A stretch of DNA of 64,000 nucleotides from an uncultured Parabacteroides sp. GTDB lineage: Bacteria > Bacteroidota > Bacteroidia > Bacteroidales > Tannerellaceae. The position numbers were made by a program, and so were the translations under genes. Shown piece by piece: positions 35,650-44,651 of the stretch. The stretch's first letter is position 1. The number at the start of each line of letters is the position of its first letter. The notes below the pieces were generated by a model that saw nothing but the letters and a program-made list of their open reading frames with translations, did no database searches and was not told the DNA's origin. The DNA is taken from the NCBI GenBank assembly GCA_910577325.1, contig CAJTMR010000003.1, forward strand, positions 62,001 to 126,000. Direction: 5' to 3'.

Positions 35650-37249
35650 CGAACTTATGCCAAAGCTGTCCTTCCATTTCCTCCCAACAACGCAAGGTCG
35701 AATAGATGAAATCGAAGGAATAGCGGGTAAGATAAGCTTGCGCTTCGTCTTTCTTGCCTTCCCGGATAAGGGCTGATACCTTGTTTTCTATCAGAGGCAT
35801 TTCATCGGCAGCTTTCTGCTCGAAAGAGAGGACGGCAGGCTCAATCAATTTACGACCATGCCCCCAACTCACTTGTGCCAAACGGTTTGTACGGCGATAG
35901 GTCCAAAGGGCGGCATCAGGACGGTATCGTTTATGCCCGCATACCTTAAAGCTTTCAGGGACATCCGTCATCCCGGCAAACAACGGGACACGGGGACTTT
36001 CGCCCGGGTTATCTTCCGACCACCAGCAAACGCCTCCCACCTCGTCCGGCAACCAGTCACGACACTGGATCACAAATGAATAAGCACACCAGACAACCGA
36101 TATCGTCCGCTGTTTCACGATCTTCTTTTCACCGCGTTGCGCATTCAGAAATTCAAACATGTCGTTCGTCATCCAGTTTTGTGCCAACGGGCTTTTATAT
36201 GTCGTATCACGCTCGGTTCCGTCTTTGTCTTTGATCTTCTTCGTGACCATCATATCTTTTGTCATATCCCATTCCGTTCCCTCGTACGTTTCACGCAGCA
36301 GACGGTTCACATCCGCCAAAGACACTTTCCATTCAGGCTTGACAGACAAAGGCAACTCTTCCATATCCATTGACAGGTCCAAAGAGGGAGCCAAGGTTTT
36401 CAAAACAAAGAAGTCGCGGATAGTGAACGGTTTCTTCCCCGTTTCATGGATAACTTTCCAGAACTTGAAAGGTTCTTTACCATCCCAATACCCTAACTTG
36501 CGTGCTTTCTCTTTCAACCCCTCGCTATACATATAATTATCCTTGTCTTCGAAATCGACATCGGAAATACGAGGTGTATTGGCCGAAACCGTCACATGAT
36601 CGTCCGGTATACGTTGAGCTACCCACAAGGCCCCCCTGTCGTCCGGTCCCGCACCCGTGATCTCGAAAAACCAAAGTTCCTTCTTATCGGCAACCGTCAG
36701 GCATTCCCCACCGTCCCGGTAGCCATATTGTTCCGCCAAACGCCCCATGAGCAAGACCGCCTCACGTGCCGTACTGCAACGTTGCAAGGCGATCCCCTGC
36801 AAATCTTCGATATGAAACAAACCATTCGGATTGCGCAACTCTTTACGTCCGACGATAGTTGTTTCTCCCATTGCCAACTGCTTCTCGTTCATGCAAGGAT
36901 AACCGGTATTCAGATAAGCAAATGTAGAAGATACCTGCGGAATAGAACCTTTCAGCGTCACTCCCAACCGATCGTTTTTACTCTCCGTGTGGCGGATATC
37001 CCAATAAATCTCAAGCATCGCCGTATCCGGCCAGTTTTGCGCCGGCACCACCTCCATCCAGGTACGCGAAGTACCGTCGCAAGTCTGGGAAGTCATGACC
37101 GAACCGTCGGCCGTCGCCTGCTTGCCGGCAGCGATACTTGTACAACTTTCATCCGGATTTGTTAATTCCACTACACGATCCTGAGCCGAGAGAGAGGTCG
37201 CGACACAACAAAGGCATACAATCGCCTTATATATTTTTTTCTTTTTCAT
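35636..37249 (-). CDS. C69-family dipeptidase
   Basis: A 537-residue exported N-terminal-nucleophile peptidase. The signal peptide ends near 'SLSAQ'. The probable nucleophile is Cys 36 in 'DESCTSIAAGKQATADGSVM', the family hallmark, exposed after processing. Other family motifs are 'LNTGYPCMNEKQLAMGETT', 'LMGRLAEQYGYRDGGECLTVADKKELWFFEI' and 'VSANTPRISDVDFED'. Members cleave dipeptides. It is a single-gene unit with a TATATTTG promoter box, beside the AraC gene but not functionally linked to it. Confidence 0.92.
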   Translation of the reverse strand: MKKKKIYKAIVCLCCVATSLSAQDRVVELTNPDESCTSIAAGKQATADGSVMTSQTCDGTSRTWMEVVPAQNWPDTAMLEIYWDIRHTESKNDRLGVTLKGSIPQVSSTFAYLNTGYPCMNEKQLAMGETTIVGRKELRNPNGLFHIEDLQGIALQRCSTAREAVLLMGRLAEQYGYRDGGECLTVADKKELWFFEITGAGPDDRGALWVAQRIPDDHVTVSANTPRISDVDFEDKDNYMYSEGLKEKARKLGYWDGKEPFKFWKVIHETGKKPFTIRDFFVLKTLAPSLDLSMDMEELPLSVKPEWKVSLADVNRLLRETYEGTEWDMTKDMMVTKKIKDKDGTERDTTYKSPLAQNWMTNDMFEFLNAQRGEKKIVKQRTISVVWCAYSFVIQCRDWLPDEVGGVCWWSEDNPGESPRVPLFAGMTDVPESFKVCGHKRYRPDAALWTYRRTNRLAQVSWGHGRKLIEPAVLSFEQKAADEMPLIENKVSALIREGKKDEAQAYLTRYSFDFIYSTLRCWEEMEGQLWHKFGRGF

Positions 37250-37278
37250 CGATTTGTAAAGTTTATCAATTCGGGGCG

Positions 37279-37286
37279 CAAATATA
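37279..37286 (-). promoter_or_regulatory. Bacteroidales -7 box for the C69 dipeptidase
   Basis: TATATTTG on the minus strand, a full TAnnTTTG match, 30 bases before the ATG at 37249. Confidence 0.55.
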
Positions 37287-37474
37287 AGACATTCCAGATA
37301 TTCCCACTTCCTTCCGCCCTTTTATTAATGATAAGAATTATATACGAATCATAAATCTCCACCCTGTCTCAAAAAGCCTTGATTATAGATCAGATATATA
37401 AGATGACAAACAAACCCAACCCATACCTTTGCAAATTTATCACGGAGACGAACAAATCTTCACGACATATCAAA

Positions 37475-37505
37475 GAAAAAGCCGGGAGTGAATGCAACTC
37501 CCGGC
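37475..37505 (-). terminator. Rho-independent terminator of typA
   Basis: GCCGGGAGT (37481-37489) pairs with ACTCCCGGC (37497-37505); on the minus strand it is followed by TTTTTC. It lies 34 bases past the typA stop. Confidence 0.9.
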
Positions 37506-37538
37506 TTTTCGATATATTCTTTATTTCAGAACAACTTC

Positions 37539-39335
37539 TTATCTTCCTTGACGCTTACGTTCGATTTCGTCAAGAATGATCTTGCGCATACGCATGTTGT
37601 TCGGAGTAATTTCCACATATTCATCGCCTTTGATGTATTCCAAAGCATCTTCCAGGCTGAACACCGTAGGAGGAGCCAAAGAGACCTTGTCATCCGAACC
37701 GGAAGCACGCATATTCGTCAATTTCTTGGACTTCGTCACGTTGACTACCAAGTCATTGTCTTTCGTATGCTCGCCGACAACCTGTCCGGCATATACCTCG
37801 TCTCCCGGAGCGATAAAGAAACGTCCGCGGGATTGCAAGTTGTTCAATGCGTATGCGTATGCAGTGCCCGTTTCCATCGCGATGATAGAACCGTTCGTAC
37901 GACGTTCGATCTCACCCTTCCACGGTTGATATTCAAGGAAACGGTGCGCCATGATCGCTTCACCGGCGGATGCAGTCAAGACAGCATTGTTCAAGCCGAT
38001 AATACCACGGGAAGGAATCGTGAACTCCAGATGCATACGGTCGTTCTTGCTTTCCATCATTGTCATTTCACCCTTGCGCTTGGTTACCATATCGATGATA
38101 CGGCTGGAACACTCTTCCGGCAGATTGACTGTCAATTGTTCAACCGGTTCGCATTTTTCGCCGTTGATTTCCTTTATAATAACCTGCGGCTGGCCGACCT
38201 GCAACTCATATCCTTCACGGCGCATGGTCTCGATCAGGACAGACAAGTGAAGCACGCCACGCCCGTACACCAACCACGAATCGGCTGAATCTGTCGGAAC
38301 CACACGCAAGGCAAGGTTCTTGTCCAGTTCCTTCATCAAACGGTCGTATATATGGCGGGATGTCACAAACTTACCATCTTTCCCGAAGAAGGGGGAATTG
38401 TTGATCGTAAACAACATAGACATCGTCGGCTCGTCGATGGCAATCGTCGGCAGCGGTTCCGGATCATTGGCGTCGGCAATCGTTTCACCGATTTCGAAAC
38501 CTTCCACACCGATAATCGCACAAATATCGCCGGATTGGACAGCACTTACCTTCGTACGTCCCAAACCTTCGAACACGTCGATTTCCTTGATCTTCGATTT
38601 CACCATCGAACCGTCACGCTTGCAAAGCATGATGTCCTGCCCTTCGCGCAGTTCGCCGCGATGCACACGGCCCACAGCGATACGACCGACATATTTGGAA
38701 TAATCCAATGAAGTGATCAACATCTGCGACGAACCTTCCAGTACCTGAGGCTCCGGAATATACCGGATGATGGCATCCAGCAAAGCGGTAATATCCTCCT
38801 TCGGTTCTTTCCAGTCTTCCGACATCCAACCCTGCTTCGCAGAACCGTAGATCGTCGGGAAGTCAAGCTGTTCTTCGGTCGCATCGAGACTGAACATCAG
38901 GTCAAACACCATTTCCTGTACTTCTTCCGGACGACAGTTCGGCTTGTCTACCTTATTAATGACCACAATCGGCTTCAGCCCCAACTGGATAGCCTTCTGG
39001 AGTACGAAACGAGTCTGCGGCATCGGACCTTCGAAAGCATCAACCAGCAAGAGGCAACCGTCGGCCATGTTCAATACACGTTCCACTTCACCTCCGAAGT
39101 CGGCGTGGCCCGGAGTATCGATAATGTTGATTTTATAACCTTTATAATTAATAGAGACATTTTTGGCCAGGATCGTAATCCCTCGTTCACGTTCCAGGTC
39201 ATTATTATCCAGGAACTGATCCGGTTCTGCCTGTCCTTCACGGAAAAGCTTACCGGCTAATAACATCTTATCCACAAGCGTTGTCTTGCCGTGGTCTACG
39301 TGCGCGATAATCGCGATGTTTCTAATCTTTTGCAT
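37539..39335 (-). CDS. typA: Translational GTPase TypA/BipA
   Basis: A 598-residue ribosome-associated GTPase of the EF-G family. The GTP-binding motifs are complete: 'AHVDHGKTTL' (G1, residues 11-20), 'RGITI' (G2), 'DTPGHADFGGEV' (G3) and 'NKVDKPN' (G4). EF-Tu domain 2-like and EF-G C-terminal-like domains follow, with the TypA-specific C-terminal 'SRGRFFIAPGDEVYAGQVVGEH' and 'VFSLEDALEYI'. Length is normal. It acts on the 50S subunit in ribosome assembly and stress adaptation (family knowledge). It is divergent from rpsO, with separate promoters in the 170-base gap. Confidence 0.97.
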   Translation of the reverse strand: MQKIRNIAIIAHVDHGKTTLVDKMLLAGKLFREGQAEPDQFLDNNDLERERGITILAKNVSINYKGYKINIIDTPGHADFGGEVERVLNMADGCLLLVDAFEGPMPQTRFVLQKAIQLGLKPIVVINKVDKPNCRPEEVQEMVFDLMFSLDATEEQLDFPTIYGSAKQGWMSEDWKEPKEDITALLDAIIRYIPEPQVLEGSSQMLITSLDYSKYVGRIAVGRVHRGELREGQDIMLCKRDGSMVKSKIKEIDVFEGLGRTKVSAVQSGDICAIIGVEGFEIGETIADANDPEPLPTIAIDEPTMSMLFTINNSPFFGKDGKFVTSRHIYDRLMKELDKNLALRVVPTDSADSWLVYGRGVLHLSVLIETMRREGYELQVGQPQVIIKEINGEKCEPVEQLTVNLPEECSSRIIDMVTKRKGEMTMMESKNDRMHLEFTIPSRGIIGLNNAVLTASAGEAIMAHRFLEYQPWKGEIERRTNGSIIAMETGTAYAYALNNLQSRGRFFIAPGDEVYAGQVVGEHTKDNDLVVNVTKSKKLTNMRASGSDDKVSLAPPTVFSLEDALEYIKGDEYVEITPNNMRMRKIILDEIERKRQGR

Positions 39336-39356
39336 TGAAAACTAATTTATTGGGCA

Positions 39357-39364
39357 CAAAATTA
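39357..39364 (-). promoter_or_regulatory. Bacteroidales -7 box for typA
   Basis: TAATTTTG on the minus strand, a TAnnTTTG match, 22 bases before the start at 39335. Confidence 0.5.
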
Positions 39365-39426
39365 CAATAAATTTGCGAGATGTAAACGAGTTTAATACTT
39401 CAAAATAAAAAAGACACATAAAAAAA

Positions 39427-39457
39427 TTTGCCAATCAAAAAGTAATGCCTACCTTTG
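39427..39457 (+). promoter_or_regulatory. Complete Bacteroidales promoter for rpsO
   Basis: TTTG (39427-39430) and TACCTTTG (39450-39457) are separated by 19 bases, the spacing expected of -33/-7 promoters of this phylum. The rpsO start is 49 bases further. Confidence 0.75.
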
Positions 39458-39505
39458 TGCCCGCTTAGATAACATAGTATTAATTTATTAAAGTACACAA
39501 GAATC

Positions 39506-39775
39506 ATGTATTTAGATTCAGCAAAGAAAAAAGAGATTTTCGAAAAGTATGGCAAGTCTGCCACAAACACAGGTTCGGCAGAAAGCCAGATCGCACTGTT
39601 CACAGTCCGTATCGCACATTTGACAGAACACCTGAAAACCAACCACAAGGATTACAGCACTGAAAGAGCGCTGAAAATGTTGGTAGGTAAACGCCGTCGT
39701 TTATTGGATTACCTGATCAGAGTTGATATCGAAAGATATCGTGCTATCATCAAAGAACTTGGTATCAGAAAATAA
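39506..39775 (+). CDS. rpsO: Small ribosomal subunit protein uS15
   Basis: An 89-residue protein of exactly the usual length. It has the S15 pattern: 'TGSAESQIALFTVRIAHLTEHLKTN' with 'KDYSTERALKMLVGKRRRLLDYL' and ending 'YRAIIKELGIRK'. It binds 16S rRNA in the platform of the 30S subunit. Single gene with its own promoter and terminator; no pnp gene follows, unlike in Escherichia coli. Confidence 0.98.
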   Translation: MYLDSAKKKEIFEKYGKSATNTGSAESQIALFTVRIAHLTEHLKTNHKDYSTERALKMLVGKRRRLLDYLIRVDIERYRAIIKELGIRK

Positions 39776-39805
39776 AAAAACAATTTCTTCGCAGGAAGTT
39801 ACAAT

Positions 39806-39838
39806 AAGGATGATCTCTATGGGGGGTCATCCTTTTTT
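39806..39838 (+). terminator. Rho-independent terminator of rpsO
   Basis: AAGGATGA (39806-39813) pairs with TCATCCTT (39827-39834), running into TTTTTT. Confidence 0.85.
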
Positions 39839-39853
39839 CTTTTACCAAATACC

Positions 39854-39883
39854 TTTGTTTAATGAAAATTTAATGTAATTTTG
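39854..39883 (+). promoter_or_regulatory. Bacteroidales promoter for the XRE-cupin/ligase operon
   Basis: TTTG (39854-39857) and TAATTTTG (39876-39883), 18 bases apart, 55 bases before the start at 39938. Confidence 0.55.
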
Positions 39884-39937
39884 CGCCGTTCCGTTACAAA
39901 TTAAAAGATTCAATAAACAATAAACATAATAATACTC

Positions 39938-40522
39938 ATGGGAAACAACAAAATCATAGGAGCGAAAATCAAAAGTATCCGTGAATCCAAACAACTTTCT
40001 ACCCAGGAAGTATCCGAACGCTCAGGCCTGAGCATCGAACAAATAGAACGTATCGAAGGCAATATAGACTTCCCGTCTCTCGCCCCGCTAATCAAGATAG
40101 CCCGCGTATTAGGCGTCCGTCTGGGCACATTCCTGGATGACCAGTCCGAACTGGGTCCCGTCATTTGCCGCAAAAAAGACAGCAACGACGTGAACGGCAT
40201 CGGCTTCAGCAACAACGACAGCAAAGCGCGCAAGCACATGGACTACCATTCCTTGTCGCAAGACAAGTCCGGACGCCACATGGAACCGTTCCTGATCGAT
40301 GTCGCCCCCTCTGAAGAAGGGGCGGATTTCGTACTCTCCACACATGAAGGGGAAGAGTTCATCTATGTACTGGAAGGCATCCTCGAAATCAACTATGGCA
40401 AAAACACCTACATCCTGGAAGAAGGCGACAGCATCTACTACGATTCGATCGTCGCCCACCACGTACACGCCGCAGCCGACAATACGGCGAAAATCCTCGG
40501 AGTCATCTACACCCCTTATTAA
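39938..40522 (+). CDS. XRE-family regulator with C-terminal cupin domain
   Basis: A 194-residue regulator. The N-terminal helix-turn-helix covers about 8-65 ('IRESKQLSTQEVSERSGLSIEQIERIE'). A cupin_2 domain follows (about 110-190: 'THEGEEFIYVLEGILEINYG', 'LEEGDSIYYDSIVAHHVHA'), with His and Glu residues in metal-binding positions. It is 13 bases upstream of an acyl-CoA ligase, so it likely controls or senses a product of that enzyme. This pairing is common in Bacteroidales, as far as I recall. Confidence 0.9.
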   Translation: MGNNKIIGAKIKSIRESKQLSTQEVSERSGLSIEQIERIEGNIDFPSLAPLIKIARVLGVRLGTFLDDQSELGPVICRKKDSNDVNGIGFSNNDSKARKHMDYHSLSQDKSGRHMEPFLIDVAPSEEGADFVLSTHEGEEFIYVLEGILEINYGKNTYILEEGDSIYYDSIVAHHVHAAADNTAKILGVIYTPY

Positions 40523-40535
40523 TCGACAATCTCTT

Positions 40536-42191
40536 ATGAAAATACAATTACAAGACAGGACACTCGGTCAGTGGATGGAGTATTGGGCCGAAACAACCCC
40601 CGACAAGGAATATCTGGTCTATTCCGACCGTGACCTGCGTTTTACCTGGAAAGAATTCAACGGACGTGTAGACCGGATGGCGAAAGGCATGCTTTCGATC
40701 GGGATCAAACACGGCACACATGTCGGCATCTGGGCGACAAACGTCCCGGACTGGCTTACATTCCTGTATGCCGCCGCTAAGATCGGGGCGGTGGCTGTAA
40801 CCGTCAATACGAACTACAAGCAGAACGAACTGGAATTCCTGGTAGAAAATGCGGATATTCATACGATGTGCATCACTGACGGAGTGTTTGACGGCAGTTA
40901 TGTCGACATGATGTACACCATGCTGCCCGAATTGAAAGAATCGCAACGCGGCTATCTGAAAAGCCAACGTTTTCCGAAACTGAAAAATGTGGTTTACATC
41001 GGACAGGAGAAATACAGAGGGATGTACAACACCCCTGAACTGTTGCTTTTAGGTGAAAACGTAAGTGACGATACGTTGATGGAAGCCAAAAAGCTGGTGA
41101 CTCCGCACGATGTCGTGAACATGCAATATACTTCCGGCACGACCGGTTTCCCAAAAGGGGTCATGCTGACGCATTATAATATAGCCAACAACGGACTGCT
41201 GACAGGTGAGCACATGAAGTTCACGGCCGACGACAAACTATGTTGCTGCGTACCCTTGTTCCACTGCTTCGGCGTCGTGCTCGCTTCCATGAATGTGCTG
41301 ACACATGGATGTACACAGGTGATGGTCGAAAAATTTGATCCGTTGGTCGTACTCGCCTCCATCCACAAAGAACGTTGTACGGCCCTTTACGGCGTGCCGA
41401 CCATGTTCATTGCCGAACTGAACCATCCGATGTTCAGCATGTTCGACCTGACCTCCCTCCGCACCGGCATCATGGCAGGCGCTCTTTGCCCCGTGGAACT
41501 GATGAAGCAAGTGGAAGAAAAAATGTTCATGCGCGTAACCAGCGTATATGGGTTGACGGAAGCATCGCCCGGCATGACGCATTCGCGCATCGACGATCCG
41601 GCTGAAGTCCGTTACAATACGGTGGGCCGTGACTTCGAATTTACCGAAGTCCGCGTGATCGATCCGGAAACGGGCGAAGAATGCCCGGTAGGCGTCCAGG
41701 GGGAAATGTGTAACCGGGGATACAACACCATGAAAGGCTATTACAACAACCCGGTAGCCACGGCCGAAGTCATCGACAAAGACGGCTTCCTGCATAGTGG
41801 CGACCTGGGCGTGAAAGACGAAAACGGCAACTACCGCATCACCGGACGCATCAAAGATATGATTATCAGAGGAGGAGAAAACATCTATCCCCGCGAGCTG
41901 GAAGAATTCCTCTATCACCTGGAAGGGGTGAAAGATGTACAGGTTGCCGCCGTCCCGTCCAAGAAATACGGCGAGGAAGTGGGAGCCTTCATCATCCTGC
42001 ATGAAGGCGTCGCCATGACGGAAGACATCGTCAAAGATTTCTGCCGTGGCAAGATTGCCCGCCATAAGATTCCGAAGTATATATTCTTCGTCGACACCTT
42101 CCCCATGACCGGAAGCGGAAAGATCCAGAAGTTCAAACTGAAGGATTTAGGGTTAAAATTATTGGCCGACCAGGGGATCACTCCGGTTTAA
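40536..42191 (+). CDS. AMP-dependent acyl-CoA synthetase/ligase
   Basis: A 551-residue adenylate-forming enzyme that activates a carboxylic acid as acyl-AMP and passes it to CoA. The motifs are 'QYTSGTTGFPKGVMLTH' (P-loop, about 195-210), 'YGLTEASPGMTH' (A5), 'HSGDLGVKDENGNYRITGR' (A7/A8) and 'GSGKIQKFKL' with the C-terminal catalytic Lys. The start at 40536 is chosen because it opens the family N-terminus ('RTLGQWMEYWAETTPDKE') and lies 13 bases after the regulator stop. Medium- or long-chain fatty acid is the usual substrate of this subgroup; the actual one is not shown. Confidence 0.92.
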   Translation: MKIQLQDRTLGQWMEYWAETTPDKEYLVYSDRDLRFTWKEFNGRVDRMAKGMLSIGIKHGTHVGIWATNVPDWLTFLYAAAKIGAVAVTVNTNYKQNELEFLVENADIHTMCITDGVFDGSYVDMMYTMLPELKESQRGYLKSQRFPKLKNVVYIGQEKYRGMYNTPELLLLGENVSDDTLMEAKKLVTPHDVVNMQYTSGTTGFPKGVMLTHYNIANNGLLTGEHMKFTADDKLCCCVPLFHCFGVVLASMNVLTHGCTQVMVEKFDPLVVLASIHKERCTALYGVPTMFIAELNHPMFSMFDLTSLRTGIMAGALCPVELMKQVEEKMFMRVTSVYGLTEASPGMTHSRIDDPAEVRYNTVGRDFEFTEVRVIDPETGEECPVGVQGEMCNRGYNTMKGYYNNPVATAEVIDKDGFLHSGDLGVKDENGNYRITGRIKDMIIRGGENIYPRELEEFLYHLEGVKDVQVAAVPSKKYGEEVGAFIILHEGVAMTEDIVKDFCRGKIARHKIPKYIFFVDTFPMTGSGKIQKFKLKDLGLKLLADQGITPV

Positions 42192-42202
42192 AGTTTTTTT
42201 TG

Positions 42203-42210
42203 TACCTTTG
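42203..42210 (+). promoter_or_regulatory. Bacteroidales -7 box for ahcY
   Basis: TACCTTTG, a full TAnnTTTG match, 28 bases before the ATG at 42238. Confidence 0.65.
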
Positions 42211-42237
42211 CGGCATTAACATTTTTAGTATCAATTT

Positions 42238-43656
42238 ATGTCACAATTATTTCCAACTAATCTGCCTTATAAAGTAGCAGATATGAGTTTGGCTGAATTC
42301 GGTCGTAAAGAAATCGAAATCGCCGAACACGAAATGCCGGGACTTATGGCGCTCCGTAAGAAGTATGCCGATCAGAAACCTCTGAAAGGGGCTCGCATCA
42401 CCGGCTCACTGCACATGACGATTCAGACCGCAGTGTTAATCGAAACATTAGTTGCGTTGGGAGCAGACGTTCGCTGGGCAAGCTGTAACATCTTCTCTAC
42501 ACAGGACCATGCTGCCGCGGCCATCGCCGCCGATGGGGTTCCCGTTTTTGCCTGGAAAGGTGAAACACTGGAAGAATACTGGTGGTGTACCGACATGGCA
42601 CTACGTTTCCCCGACGGTAAAGGTCCGCACATGATTGTGGATGACGGTGGCGATGCTTCCCTGCTGGTTCACATGGGTTACCGTGCAGAGAACGATGCAG
42701 AAACGATCAACCGCAAAGGTGGCAATCATGAAGAACAGGTCATACTGGATACCTTAAACCGTATCCTGGCTGAAGACAATACTCGTTGGCATCGCACGAT
42801 CGCCGAAATGAAAGGTGTTTCCGAAGAAACGACCACCGGCGTACACCGTCTGTACCAAATGATGGAAAAAGGCGAACTGCTGGTTCCGGCCATCAACGTC
42901 AACGACTCCGTTACAAAATCGAAATTCGACAACCTGTACGGTTGCCGCGAATCACTGGCAGACGGCATCAAACGCGCAACAGATGTTATGATCGCCGGTA
43001 AAGTGGTAGTGGTTGCCGGATATGGCGACGTAGGTAAAGGCTGTGCCCACTCCATGCGCTCTTACGGAGCCCGTGTCCTGATCACGGAGATCGACCCGAT
43101 CTGCGCCCTGCAAGCCGCTATGGAAGGTTTTGAAGTGACAACGATGGAAGAAGCTGTCAAGGAAGGTAACGTTTTCGTCACGACCACCGGTAACTGCGAC
43201 ATCATCACCATCGAACACATGGCCCAGATGAAAGACCAGGCTATCGTTTGCAACATCGGCCATTTCGACAACGAGATCCAGGTCGAAAAGTTGGTCAACT
43301 ATCCGAATATCCAGCACACCAACATCAAACCGCAGGTTGACAAGTACACATTCCCGACAGGCAATTCCATCTTCCTGCTGGCAGAAGGCCGCCTGGTAAA
43401 CCTGGGTTGTGCGACCGGCCACCCCTCTTTCGTCATGAGCAACTCCTTCACAAACCAGGTCTTGGCCCAGATGGATTTGTGGACAATGCCTTACGAGATA
43501 GGTGTCTACCGCCTGCCGAAACGCCTGGACGAAGAAGTAGCCCGCCTCCACCTGGAACGCATTGGCGTCAAACTGTCCACTTTGACACAGAAGCAAGCCG
43601 ATTACATCGGCGTTCCGGTCGAAGGGCCTTATAAGGCTGAACATTACAGATATTAA
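42238..43656 (+). CDS. ahcY: S-adenosylhomocysteine hydrolase
   Basis: A 472-residue cytosolic enzyme that splits S-adenosylhomocysteine into adenosine and homocysteine and so relieves product inhibition of methyltransferases. Motifs: 'GSLHMTIQTAVLIETL', 'SCNIFSTQDHAAAAIA' (substrate site), 'NVNDSVTKSKFDNLYGCRESL', the NAD-binding 'VAGYGDVGKGCAHSM' (about 258-272) and the C-terminal 'LDEEVARLHLERIGVKL..Y.GVPVEGPYKAEHYRY'. Length fits the bacterial form. A terminator follows. Confidence 0.98.
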   Translation: MSQLFPTNLPYKVADMSLAEFGRKEIEIAEHEMPGLMALRKKYADQKPLKGARITGSLHMTIQTAVLIETLVALGADVRWASCNIFSTQDHAAAAIAADGVPVFAWKGETLEEYWWCTDMALRFPDGKGPHMIVDDGGDASLLVHMGYRAENDAETINRKGGNHEEQVILDTLNRILAEDNTRWHRTIAEMKGVSEETTTGVHRLYQMMEKGELLVPAINVNDSVTKSKFDNLYGCRESLADGIKRATDVMIAGKVVVVAGYGDVGKGCAHSMRSYGARVLITEIDPICALQAAMEGFEVTTMEEAVKEGNVFVTTTGNCDIITIEHMAQMKDQAIVCNIGHFDNEIQVEKLVNYPNIQHTNIKPQVDKYTFPTGNSIFLLAEGRLVNLGCATGHPSFVMSNSFTNQVLAQMDLWTMPYEIGVYRLPKRLDEEVARLHLERIGVKLSTLTQKQADYIGVPVEGPYKAEHYRY

Positions 43657-43663
43657 TATATCT

Positions 43664-43709
43664 GAGGGTGTGCCCAAAAGCCATTATACTTTGAAGTGCA
43701 CCCTCATTT
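43664..43709 (+). terminator. Hairpin terminator of ahcY
   Basis: GAGGGTG (43664-43670) pairs with CACCCTC (43699-43705), then TTTT. It covers the region just before the methyltransferase start at 43723 and argues against the earlier start at 43696. Confidence 0.6.
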
Positions 43710-43722
43710 TTACTTTGTAAAT

Positions 43723-44493
43723 ATGCAAAAAAGACACGCTGACAGACAACAATATTTCAACGAACAAAGTATTACGACACAAAAATATGTAATACCTTTC
43801 ATTGAAAAACATAAACCGATAACGGCTAATTCTCATATTCTTGAAATTGGTTGCGGAGAAGGAGGAAATATAAAACCCTTTCTGGACCTCGGTTGCCAAG
43901 TAACAGGTATAGACATCAATGGAGGTCAGATTGCGATTGCAAAAGAAATCTACAACACACATCCCAACAACAAAAACCTGACACTGATCTGCGAAGATAT
44001 CTACAAAGTAACCGAACTGCACAACCAGTTCGACATTATTATTATCCGGGATGTGATAGAGCACATCCCGAACCAAGAATTATTCTTGCCTTTTATAAAG
44101 AGATTCCTAAATCCCCACGGCGTTATTTTCGTAGCCTTCCCTCCTTGGCAGAATCCGTTCGGAGGTCACCAACAAATTTGCAACAACAAGTTCCTAAGCC
44201 ATTTGCCTTGGTTCCACCTATTGCCCCGCTCTGTTTATAAAAAAATGCTGGAATGGGGAAATGTCAATCCCAGAGGACTTTTGGAAATCAAAGATACCGG
44301 CATTTCACTGGAACGTTTTCTCTCAATCGTGCACAAAGAGAAATATCGGATAGCCGAAGAAATCCTCTATTTCATCAACCCGAATTATGAAACTAAATTC
44401 AATCTCCATCCTCGAACACTATGGAGATTCCTGAATATCCCATATATCCGTAATTTCTATACAACTTGCGGATATTACATTTTAACAGACTGA
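43723..44493 (+). CDS. Class I SAM-dependent methyltransferase
   Basis: A 256-residue methyltransferase. Motif I is 'HILEIGCGEGGNIKPFLDLG', the acidic end of strand 2 is 'TGIDINGGQI', and 'IIIRDVIEHIPNQELFL' is motif IV-like. A C-terminal extension with several aromatic residues follows ('WQNPFGGHQQIC', 'LPRSVYKKMLEWG'), resembling methyltransferases of polysaccharide or small-molecule modification. The substrate is not identifiable. It lies next to ahcY, which recycles the product of such enzymes, but a terminator separates them. The DNA is more AT-rich than ahcY. Confidence 0.85.
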   Translation: MQKRHADRQQYFNEQSITTQKYVIPFIEKHKPITANSHILEIGCGEGGNIKPFLDLGCQVTGIDINGGQIAIAKEIYNTHPNNKNLTLICEDIYKVTELHNQFDIIIIRDVIEHIPNQELFLPFIKRFLNPHGVIFVAFPPWQNPFGGHQQICNNKFLSHLPWFHLLPRSVYKKMLEWGNVNPRGLLEIKDTGISLERFLSIVHKEKYRIAEEILYFINPNYETKFNLHPRTLWRFLNIPYIRNFYTTCGYYILTD

Positions 44494-44651
44494 TTCAAAT
44501 CGCAAGTACTATGCATTAGCCCCCTTAACCCATAGGGTTAGAAGGCGTAAAGCATAGGGTTATACCCGGGATACCGTTTCCCGGAAATATTCTCACGGAC
44601 AATTTCCCCAAAAGGTGTCAAGCAAAACTTAACAGCCGCCTTCATACAAGG
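44494..44651. other. Intergenic stretch with a repeated CATAGGGTTA
   Basis: CATAGGGTTA occurs twice within about 35 bases (near 44531 and 44553), the first copy preceded by TAACC so that TAACCCATAGGGTTA can fold. No gene or T-run is seen between these two convergent methyltransferase genes. Confidence 0.3.

Noticed and set aside
40299..40535. N-terminal extension of the acyl-CoA ligase frame
   Set aside because: It overlaps the cupin gene in another frame and translates to a low-complexity Ser/Thr/Lys stretch; the start at 40536 fits the family.
44521..44570. Two close copies of CATAGGGTTA as a start of a repeat array
   Set aside because: Only two copies with irregular spacing; no CRISPR-like unit and no cas gene nearby.
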